Source: Ettlia oleoabundans (taxonomy: Eukaryota > Chlorophyta > Chlorophyceae > Chlamydomonadales). Taken from it: a DNA stretch of 16,270 nt. Where the stretch lies: the NCBI GenBank assembly GCA_019693395.1, contig JAAMXP010000516.1, positions 1 through 16,270 on the forward strand, given 5' to 3'. Positions 8,901 through 16,270 of the stretch are shown piece by piece. Under the pieces are notes generated by a model. That model did no database searches. It saw only the letters and a list, made by a program, of their open reading frames with translations, and was not told the DNA's origin. Position 1 is the stretch's first letter. Each line of letters begins with the position of its first letter. A program made the position numbers and the translations under genes.

Positions 8901-10570
8901 GGATGCCATGCTGCACTCTTTTGGCAGCAGCAGCAGCACAGCATAATTGCTGATCCCTCATCCCTCAACAACAACAACTCACCACCTGCGCCAGTCCACC
9001 TGCTCTTCCTGGCAGAACACTGCCCTTGGTTCGCCCTGCACTGACCTTGTTCCCTCAATGCCTGCCTGCCTCCTTGCCTGCCTGCCCGCCTGCCTGCGTG
9101 CAGCTGCGGCCAGGAGCAGCACGGGCAGACCTCAGTCGGCGCCCCTCTCCCGCAGCGCCTCTGCTGAAGGCAGCCTGGGCAATGACAGCCACCACACGTA
9201 TGCCAGCACGGAAGGCAAGCACAGGCCTGCTGATATCTTCCCTGCCCCTGGCCTAGCCGCCCTGTCATGCCGATCTTGTTACAATGCTGCAACTTGGCTG
9301 GCTGACTGGGTGGGAGGCTTGGGGCTGCAGTATGTATGCGCGCTTCTGTGCTGCTCCAAACAACCATCCACGGCTTGGTTCCCTCAGCCGGTGCAACGTG
9401 TGTGCGCATGCAGAGGATATCTTTGCCGCCCCTCACACCGACACCTTGGGCACCCCTGCGGTGGCAGCAGGAGCAGCGGTGCCCTCCTGGCTGGGCACTA
9501 GCCGCTGGCACTTCCTGCAGCGGGTGGCTCGCATACTGCAGGCAGCGGCGGCAGCCCGGCAGGCCGCAGCGGTGCCTGGTCGGCTGGGAGCAGCGCTGCC
9601 AGGCGCAGTCGGCAGTGCAGGTGTGGTGCTGTCGCAGGCGCAGCCGCACCCGCAGCCGCAGGCTCTTTCGCCGCAATCTCACCAGTTGTTGCGTGAGTGC
9701 CTGTCGCTGCACTTGGCGGCGCTGCAGCTGCTGGAGCATGCCATGGAGGCGCACACAGCGGCGGCGGCTGCCGTTGCCACCGCAGATGCAGCCACACCGG
9801 CATCAGCAGCAGGAGCTGGCGGCGCAGAGGTGGCAGCACCAGGCCATGAGGAGCAGCGGCTTGAGCGGGCGGATGCTGGGGAGCAGTGGGCTGTTGAGGT
9901 GGAGGCCGAGGTGGAGGTGGAGGAGGATTCTGCTGCTCAGCTAGCAGCCTCTGCATTGCAGCTGCAGCAGGAGGCGAGTGCGGGCATGGATGCAGCCGAG
10001 GCGGCTGCGGCAGCGCTGGATAAGGCGGTGCGTGAGCCCTCACCCACCACCGTCACCCCGGCGGCGGCGGCCCTGGCCGACGCAGATGCAGCGCTGCCCG
10101 ATCCCTGGGAGCTGCTGTATGTGGCGGCGCTGGGGTGGGGGCGGGATGCCGCGGTGGACGAGCTCCTGGGCAACCAGCAGCGCAGCTGCCGCCTGTACGC
10201 ACGGGCAGGCACGGTGCTCAGGTGAGCTTAAGGCACCTTACCCGTGCCGTTGTCAGCAGTTCCAGCCCTGATAGGTGGCGAGCAGCTTTAACATCAGTAT
10301 CCAGCGTGCAAGGAGAGGGCTGCCTTTTGGCACCATACCCGCATCGTGTGCCCAAAATAGGCTCACATCTTCTCTCACGCCCTTCCCTCTTCCGCCTCTA
10401 CTTGCAGCTTCCTGTGCACCGAGGCAGCCGGGCTGGAGTTGGAACCTCCCGTGGAACTGGGCCCAGCCGACCGCATGCGTCTGCAGAAATACGCCGCCGC
10501 CACCGCCGCTCGCTGGGCCGCCTGCGTCGCCGCTGCTGGGGATGCAGCAGCAGCTACTGGGGATCATTAA
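5941..10570 (+). CDS. ATG1: ATG1/ULK-family autophagy serine/threonine kinase, 9 exons, intact
   Basis: Kinase that starts autophagosome formation, acting in the Atg1-Atg13 complex. Exons: 5941-6174, 6449-6607, 6837-6935, 7156-7272, 7482-7597, 7833-8779, 9104-9214, 9414-10221, 10408-10570. Every phase matches with no frame break, giving 2754 nt and 917 aa. Kinase domain about residues 11-267: glycine loop LGSGSFAVV (17-25), Lys40 in AAVKEI, helix-C Glu58, hinge MEYC (87-90), HRDLKPQN split by an intron (131-138), DFGFAR (Asp154), activation segment [13 protein letters not shown] (168-180). DFGFAR and [10 protein letters not shown] are typical of ATG1/ULK. Residues about 270-540 are a Q/A/P-rich linker. 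EDEDYVMV at 542-549 matches the Atg8-interacting motif found at the same place in yeast Atg1 and ULK1. The C-terminal part (about 600-905) has Ala-rich helices, then [19 protein letters not shown] and a closing RMRLQKYAA segment, as in plant ATG1. The intron after exon 7 has a GC donor. The next ATG-frame ORFs are introns or shadows. Confidence 0.95.
8150..8600 (+). repeat. CAG/GCG triplet-rich low-complexity block in the ATG1 linker
   Basis: Several short runs of CAG (poly-Gln) and GCG/GCA (poly-Ala) codons within ATG1 exon 6, for example 8152-8176 and 8550-8567. They code for the disordered Gln/Ala/Pro linker between the kinase domain and the Atg8-interacting motif. Confidence 0.8.
9056..9103. 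repeat. (TGCC)n repeat at ATG1 exon 7 acceptor
   Basis: Interrupted TGCC copies run directly into the acceptor GTGCAG at 9103. The tract acts as the polypyrimidine stretch for ATG1 exon 7. Confidence 0.85.
9215..9413 (+). other. ATG1 intron with a GC donor (GC-AG type)
   Basis: Exon 7 reads in frame to GAAG, followed by GCAAGC, and the next exon begins after CATGCAG at 9413. Joining them gives the in-phase sequence YASTE-EDIFAAP. No GT donor near the exon end gives a matching phase. The donor context AG|GCAAGC is the standard context of the minor GC-AG intron class. Confidence 0.7.
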
Positions 10571-11021
10571 GCGACTTGTCCCTCTGGCTGTACGATTATG
10601 TCAGGTGTGGCTCCGGCTGTTCCAGCTGTTGCCCAGGCTGGCAAGTTGTTGACATATACCTCTACCGATTGATCCCCTCATGGCTGCGTGGCCTGTAATG
10701 AACAGGGGACCCCCTCCTTTCTTTCCAAACTCCTACCCACCCACCAATTTCCCAGTCAACCATTTGATTACTTTGCTGTGCGCAATCGCGCATGAGCCCC
10801 ACATGTTGACCCAATGTTTGCTTAACAAAACATACACGGATGTCTTGTACCCAACTATGAGTCCATTCAACAGCCCGCAAACCTCATCTGCCATGCCATG
10901 TCCAGACCTGGAAACGCAGCATGCCATGCTCGTTTTCTGTATGCTTCATCCATCTGCCTGTACTACCCAGCTTTCAACCCCCTGGTCTTATGGCGTTTTT
11001 GCGTGCAAACTGTGTCCGTGT

Positions 11022-11026
11022 TGTAA
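11022..11026 (+). terminator. Candidate poly(A) signal TGTAA for ATG1
   Basis: TGTAA lies about 450 bp past the ATG1 stop codon at 10570. Volvocalean algae use this word about 10-20 nt ahead of cleavage. An earlier copy at 10694-10698, about 125 bp after the stop, is an equally valid alternative, and both may be used. Confidence 0.4.
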
Positions 11027-11166
11027 ATTCACTTCCATGCCATGTACCTTCCTCAGCGGACCCAGTTGTATGTTGCCTGTATACCCTGCCTGACCCTGCG
11101 CTACCTCAATCATTTCAGGCACCCCCTCCAATTTTCAGCTGTAATGCAACAACCAGTCAAGAAAAG

Positions 11167-11171
11167 TTACA
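11167..11171 (-). terminator. Candidate poly(A) signal TGTAA for the RBR E3 gene
   Basis: Reads TGTAAC on the minus strand, about 160 bp beyond the E3 stop at 11332-11334. It is the first such word seen downstream of that stop. Confidence 0.45.
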
Positions 11172-11331
11172 CAAACACAAGCCAGGGCAGGTTGCCTCTG
11201 TCTGCCAGATTGACTAGCAGCAGAGTGAGTGCAGATCCCTATGCCCAGCCAGAAGCTGCAAGCGTCTGGCATAACGGGGCCTGAGCCTTCCACCAGAGCC
11301 AAGTGTCGGGGGCTCTTGGGTGGCAGCCCAG

Positions 11332-14300
11332 CTAGCTGCGGGGTATGGAGCCAGACACATGAGGCTCCCTCAGCTCGTCTTCACCGTGAACAAACCAGCA
11401 CCTGCCCCCCCGCTCACAGCTACCCTCTGGGTAGAACCTGCAGAGCTCCGTCTTGTAAACGGGTCGTATACGTGGAGGAACCATGGAGGAAATAAGGCAC
11501 GTCCTCAACTGAGGCTGCACCAGCAGCATCCCGAATGACAGCTGCTGCCACCGCTTGCACATCATGCGCAACGCGCTCGGGCTCGGGTTCTGCCGCTGGC
11601 TCTGGCTCGTCCCGTACCGGCGTAGTGTCGAACAGCTCACACTTGCCTGCATCCACATATGCATTGGTGCCGTGACAGGCTTAGACGCTTAGGCGCAGCA
11701 GGCTAGCATGTGTGACAGGTTAGGGATCACTCGCAAGGCACCTGCCAGAGCATGGCCCGCTGCCGGCGGTCACCCATCCTTACACGCCCATCCACACCCC
11801 CAACCTTAATCCCCTGCTCGGGCAGTTCAAGCAAATGATCCGTCCCACATGCAGGGCCCCAGGCTCGCAAGCGCAGGGTGTAAGGTTCAACATAGGCTCA
11901 GCTGCGACCCCGCTGCCCCACGCCTTACATGATGCCCTGCTGCGCTGTCTTGGGACCTTCTCGCACGCTTTGCCGCACACGTAGCAGAACTCGTGGCCGC
12001 ACTTGCACGTCATGTGATTGCACCCCCCGTTCTGCTCAATCATGTGCTTGCAATGCTCGCACTGCCGCCAGCGCCGCCGCTGCGCCTCACTGAGCAGGGC
12101 CAGGTCCTCTGGCTGGCGCGCATATGAAGGCAGCTCCTGCAGGTGTTTGGGACGAAAGTGTCAATGGTGCGGATTGGCAGGCAAGATGCTGCGATGTAAC
12201 GGCACTCGAGTATGGTAGGCAGCTTTCAAACAGAGGCAGGCAAGCTTCTTGCAGGATCAACTGGCAGCCAGACAGCAGCTGGATGGAGAGCAGCAGTCTG
12301 AGCCGACATAGAAAATGTGAACAGTGAGTGTGTGTGAGGCAGTCCAACCCTTGCTTATAAGGCCAACAACTCAACCGTGCAGGCCGCCAACGTACCGTAA
12401 CCGTCTCACCTGATACTCCCTGCAGCTGAAGCCCTTGTGCCACACGGTGCGGCACCAGGCGCAGGTCTTAGTGGAGCAGGCGAGGCAGAAGACGGGGGTG
12501 TCTGGAGCGGGGCCGCTGTCCAGCAGGAAGGGCATGGAGCAGTGGGAGTTGGGGCAGTAGCAGCGGCGTTGGTCGGGGATGCTGGCCTCTGCCTCTACCT
12601 GCGTACAGCGTACAGACACTTGGCAGGATTTATGACATGTGCCCCAGTGATCACGGAATGTTCAGCACAAAGTATGAACCTAAAAATCGTGCAATCTGCA
12701 CGCATAGGCGGCGCCTGAGGAACTGCTAAATGGTGCCCTGCTGAGCCAGCTGCTCACCTGCCTGTACATAGCCACATCGGTGGATGAAGCTGATAGCAGC
12801 AGCTCGCATTCAGGGGAAGAGATGGCGGCACCGCAACCCATTTGAGGGCAGAGCACCGGGTACTTGCGGCTTCGAATCACCGTCTGTGCATGGCAGCGCA
12901 GGCAGTCCCGGCAGAAGCGATGCAGGCAGCTCCCTGCGATGCATGTCCAAAGTCGTAATAACTTGAGGCAAGTGGATAACAACCTGGCAAAGCCTATCAG
13001 ATGGCACCAATCGCCCTCTAGCAAGCCCCTTCTGCACACATTTGACTGACCAATGACGTGGAACTGGGTGGCAGGCAAAGTTTGCAGGCAGATGGCGCAG
13101 GTGTCGTTGCTTGTGAGGGGCTCGTTTGCGGTATCCTGCAGTGCAGCATTTGTAAATCACCAGAGGGACATTTTTCACTCCCGCCAACCCAACGTGCCAG
13201 GTACAGGGTGCGGCAATGTGGTGGCAAACACAGTGCTACGATCGCCTTGCGCCCTGCGGTTTCATAGGAGCGCCGATAAATACCTTTGTCAAGCGACTTG
13301 GCGTGCCCTCCTGCGCCTCTAAACCTGTGCCCTTCTCTTGCTTACGGGGCCAGAGGGCACGACGTGCCAGCGCAGCGGCATCTGCCGCCGCTGCTGTGTC
13401 CACCTGCCTGGCGATCCAGCCAGGGAAGCTGTTGAGCAGCTGCTGTGCCTCCTCAACCAGCGCACCAACGCTGCTGCTATGGGCAGTGGACTCTCCTCCT
13501 TTTTGCATCTGCAACACATGCCTGGCAGCGAGCAGCAAAGTTCAGGGTCACAAGTATGTGGGTCAACCACAGTGGCAAGGGGGAAAGGTACATCAAAACA
13601 ACGCCATGCGCCATTTGCTTCAGCCACAGCTTGATGATGTACAGCTGATGGGCTGTTCCTACATTGCTTAGGGTTGAGGCTGTCGGGCAGCGGAGCTCCA
13701 GCTTGGTGCTGCTGCCCAGGCCCAGATCCGCCGCTGCCTTCAGCCCCAGCACGGCAGCCAAGAGCTGGGCCCGCTCGAGCTGGCAGACGCCAACAGAGCA
13801 CTGCCCTGCCACAGCACGTCACCTGTGAACTCGGTGGCAAACTGTACATTAATGCTTGAAGACGGCCAGGAACGGAGGGGGGACTGCACAATGGGTGGAC
13901 ATACCATATTCCAGGCCAACCGCAACTGCATGCAGGTGTCTTGCCAGACTTGAGTAGTGTGTTGCGGCACCTGCCCCAGATGTAACGACTGCCCCGCACC
14001 CCGCGGGCCCCGGCTCAGCAGCCTGCATCTCCGCTGTGAAAGTCAAACACATCTTCAGCTCTGCCACACTGCCAACTCGTGTTGACAGCCTCCGTGCCAG
14101 CACCTCCACAGCGGTGCTGCTGGGCCCCTCGTCATTGCGATCACCGATGCTAGCTGCCAGGAGGTGGTCGCTGGCCTGCTGCGACGCCTCTGTAAACAGT
14201 TGACGCTGGATATCGCGGGCCAGTTGTGCGTCCTTAAGCTGCTGCAGACGCTCAGTAAGTTGAACCACCTGCAGGCGCCGGCGGGCGGCGGGCTGGGGGG

Positions 14301-14640
14301 TGGGAGTGGCGGGGATCCATCCTAGCGGCAACCACCTTGGGCAGCCGCCGGCGTGCCCAACCAAGTCTTTAATATATCCGCGAGCAGAGGCGCTCGGATT
14401 GTTCAAAATCCCATCCGGTTGCGGCCGCATTGCAACGGGATTGGCGTGGCTCACTTCAGCCTCCATGGCTTGCTTAAGCTCTTGTAAAGAGTCACCATCG
14501 GCGGAGGAATTAATGGAGGAGGTTTCATCGCAAAACTCTAGCCTCTGCAGCTCGCTTGCCAGGTCTAAATCCTTCAGAGACAGTTGCGCCTCCTCCAAGG
14601 CCGCCTGCACTGCTGCAAAATCGTCTGCAACATCCACCAT
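11332..14640 (-). CDS. RBR-type E3 ubiquitin ligase with RNase H-like domain and C-terminal CCCH finger
   Basis: RING1-IBR-RING2 ligase that passes ubiquitin through a RING2 cysteine. Model exons: 14640-14455, 14268-14000, 13854-13818, 13779-13663, 13508-13346, 13135-13051, 12933-12758, 12598-12410, 12136-11929, 11646-11618, 11508-11332, about 545 codons. Start ATG 14640 begins MVDVADDFAAVQAALEEAQ; the preceding in-frame codon run has only TTG. Exons 2-5 resemble the RNase H-like (RVT_3) domain of plant RBR proteins: EPGPAG, RAQLLAAVLGLKAAADLG, ARQVDTAAAADAAALARRAL. RING1: TCAICLQTL, SCLHRFCRDC, VLCPQMGCG. IBR: RCYCPNSHC, FCLAC, TCAWC, WHKGFSC. RING2: QCEHC, GGCNHMTCKCGHEFCYVCG; the Cys of NHMTC is the expected thioester residue; CKCELFD completes the last pair across an intron. 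The last exon carries YKTELCRFYPEGSC then ERGGRCWFVHGEDELR, a C-x7-C-x5-C-x3-H finger. Weak points: the 37-nt exon 3, a phase mismatch between exons 5 and 6, and the last intron. The RBR core is secure, the ends less so. Confidence 0.88.
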
Positions 14641-14872
14641 CACGAACAGAGGACACAACAATCTCGTCCATAACCCTAGACTGGTTTGTTACTCACTGTG
14701 TTGGCCGTGTTGAATATTTAGAAAGAAGCCATGTCTACGATCGCCCTATGGATGACGCCCTGCCATCTTTTTGCTCGGACGCTGTGTGGCAGTCTGAAAT
14801 CACAGAAGTATATTACAGACCAGGACGTGATCAAAATGGCCATGTGAGCTTGCGGACGGCCAGGTCAGCCCC
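14641..14872 (-). promoter_or_regulatory. VPS29-E3 intergenic region
   Basis: A head-to-tail gap of 232 bp on the minus strand. Its right part must hold the VPS29 3' UTR with the TGTAA word, and its left part the E3 promoter and 5' UTR. It is visibly more AT-rich than the exons on either side. I see no clear TATA box. Confidence 0.45.
14813..14817 (-). terminator. Candidate poly(A) signal TGTAA for VPS29
   Basis: Reads TGTAAT on the minus strand, about 55 bp past the VPS29 stop. It leaves about 170 bp for the E3 promoter and 5' UTR before ATG 14640. Confidence 0.5.
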
Positions 14873-16230
14873 TCACAGCTGTCGCGCGCCGCTCAACGCG
14901 CTATGTGACTGCTGCTGCTGCTTTGTAAACTCCAGTTTGTCCACCTTGACCTGCTCCTCGACCAATTCATAAACGTACACAGTGGCCTGCAGGGTGATGA
15001 GGTGAATGGGGCCGACTGGCGTACAGACGGGCATGGAATCAGCGGTCTTCTGCCCTTGGGACAGGGGCTTACTTAAGAGCCATGGTCTGTTGTTGCTGCT
15101 GTGTTTGCATTGGCAGCGCATGTGATGCTGGGCTGGTGCTGGGCAGCATACACCATTGCCATGCCACTTCCAATCTGTTGCCCCTCTGCCATCAGATTCT
15201 GCCGGCCGGCTACCCGCGTTTGCCCCCAAACGGCCGGCAGTAGCAAGCGATGCTCGGCAAGGACGTGGCGCAGCTCCCTTGTGTCCTCCAGCGTGCACAG
15301 CAAGTGCCAAGCACTCCACCGGGCACCCACGCAGCCTACCTTGCCTCCATCCACATCCATGAGAGCAAAGCTGGGTGTGGGTCGAGGGTCCATGGCGCTG
15401 TAAGCCCCCGTGGCCGACCCCGTGCTGATCACCAGCCGCCCCTCCTGGCGGTACGCCTCAAACCGCTGCGCAGGCACGGACGCAAGAGGCGGGAGCAAGG
15501 CGGATGGAATAGGTGGGGACAACGGTTTCAAGCATTGTGAATGATGAACGGGTCGATGAGCCCAAGTTCTCGCCAGAACAAACATCATCAACAAGAGGTA
15601 ACCTCAAGGCAAAAGCAGCACGCTCTCTGAAACCTTTTCCCCACGCCATTACACCTACAACGAACGAACACTCACTAGTCCCTTCACAACCGTGTGCCCT
15701 AGGACCACCACGTCCCTCTACAAACGTACACCTGCATGCCTCTATCCAAGCTTACCATCCCAGGGGAATAATGCAGCACACCTGCAACCCTGCACTCACG
15801 TGTGTGTGTCCAGTGACCAACACATCGCAGTCCAGCTTTCTCTGCAGTATTGCCAGCGCCTGCCTGTCACCCCAGGGCACCACCTGGTGGCCGTGGCACA
15901 CACCAATGCGCAGGTCGCCAATGGTGATCACCTGGTGGGAGGGAAGGGAGCACCATGGACGGTTGGGGTAGTGGCAACACCAAAGCTACACAAAGGCAGA
16001 GGGGTGGGTGAACAGAACTCATGGTGTCTGTGGAAGGCGTGATTGCAGTGCGTAGGCACCCCCTTTGACCGTTGCCGATGCCAGCGCAGGGAAGCAGCCC
16101 ACGGCAATCCACTGCAGTGTGAGTTGCCGTGCGTGCCCACCTGCGTGTCTGGCCACTTTGTGCTCTCATCAAAGTCCCCCTGTGTCACCGTCACATCCGA
16201 GCACACGGACCGCAGGTAGTCATGGGCACT
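14873..16230 (-). CDS. VPS29: VPS29, retromer core subunit, C-terminal part (5' end outside window)
   Basis: Retromer subunit with a metallophosphoesterase fold that binds VPS35 in endosome-to-Golgi cargo retrieval. Four exons are seen, all GT-AG and all phase 0: 16230-16141, 15931-15800, 15465-15340, 14986-14873, about 130 residues of a family usually near 185-190. Motifs in order: SAHDYLRSVCSDVTVTQGDF and DESTKWPDTQ; VITIGDLRIGVCHGHQVVPW with GDRQALAILQRKLDCDVLVTGHTH; RFEAYRQEG, ISTGSATGAYSAMDPRPTPS and FALMDVDGGK; ATVYVYELVEEQVKVDKLEF. GHQVVPWGD, VTGHTH, GSATGAYS and VYVYEL are hallmarks of VPS29. The tail after LEF is a short Q/S-rich extension ending at TGA 14873-14875. The first roughly 55 residues, including the GDLH motif, lie beyond the right edge. 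It runs in the same direction as the E3 ligase, whose ATG is 232 bp past this stop. Confidence 0.95.
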
Positions 16231-16270
16231 CTGCAAGCGTGGGTAGAAAGGGGGCGGTTTGTGTGTGTGT

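Larger units (their letters stand above)
10571..11331. other. Convergent 3' ends of ATG1 and the RBR E3 gene
   Basis: This stretch has no supported coding sequence. It holds the 3' UTRs of ATG1 (from the left) and of the E3 ligase (from the right). TGTAA, the usual algal polyadenylation word, occurs on the plus strand at 10694-10698, 11022-11026 and 11138-11142, and on the minus strand (TTACA in plus orientation) at 11167-11171. If 11022 and 11167 are used, the two transcripts end without overlapping. The sequence is less GC-rich than the flanking exons, as expected of untranslated sequence. ORFs across it lack recognisable domains. Confidence 0.6.

Noticed and set aside
8843..9754. 303-aa minus-strand ORF across ATG1 exons 7 and 8
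   Set aside because: It is antisense to conserved ATG1 exons. Its Arg, Cys and Gln richness is what CAG/CTG-rich coding sequence gives on the opposite strand.
14268..14455. Continuous open frame between E3 exons 1 and 2, allowing one long first exon
   Set aside because: The stretch is bounded by a GTGAGC donor and CTGCAG acceptor in matching phase and is rich in Pro, Gly and Trp, unlike the helical flanks. Splicing is more likely, though retention cannot be excluded.

Overview
The window is nuclear DNA of a green alga, most likely a chlamydomonadalean. The evidence is many short spliced exons with GT-AG introns, GC-rich coding sequence, introns full of CAGG/TGCC and CTG-type simple repeats, TGTAA-type polyadenylation motifs just past gene ends, and a chloroplast-type [FeFe]-hydrogenase. 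The repeat style recalls Haematococcus-like genomes, but the species is a guess. All exon models here were built by eye from conserved protein motifs and splice phase, with no transcript support.

Layout. (1) 1-1695: mostly non-coding or unrecognised. It holds the 3' flank of the hydrogenase gene and at most two weak exon candidates on the minus strand. (2) 1696-5488, minus: a 12-exon [FeFe]-hydrogenase (HydA) gene with a plastid transit peptide and all H-cluster cysteines, but with three single-base reading-frame breaks inside conserved exons. (3) 5489-5940: a compact divergent intergenic region that must carry both promoters. (4) 5941-10570, plus: an intact 9-exon ATG1/ULK autophagy kinase, predicted 917 aa, with an N-terminal kinase domain, a low-complexity linker, an Atg8-interacting motif and a C-terminal Atg13-binding-type region. 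(5) 10571-11331: convergent 3' ends. (6) 11332-14640, minus: an RBR-type (RING1-IBR-RING2) E3 ubiquitin ligase with an RNase H-like domain before the RBR, as in plant RBR proteins, and a TIS11-like CCCH zinc finger at the C-terminus, reached only through a particular splice. (7) 14873-16270, minus: the C-terminal four exons of VPS29, a retromer subunit, cut by the window edge; the E3 gene follows it in the same direction.

The four genes do not form an operon-like unit. ATG1, an E3 ligase and retromer VPS29 all belong to protein turnover or trafficking, and the hydrogenase shares a promoter region with ATG1, but functional linkage is only speculation. The best leads are the frame-broken yet motif-complete hydrogenase, the RNase H-like/RBR/CCCH architecture with a splice-dependent C-terminus, and the shared hydrogenase/ATG1 promoter.
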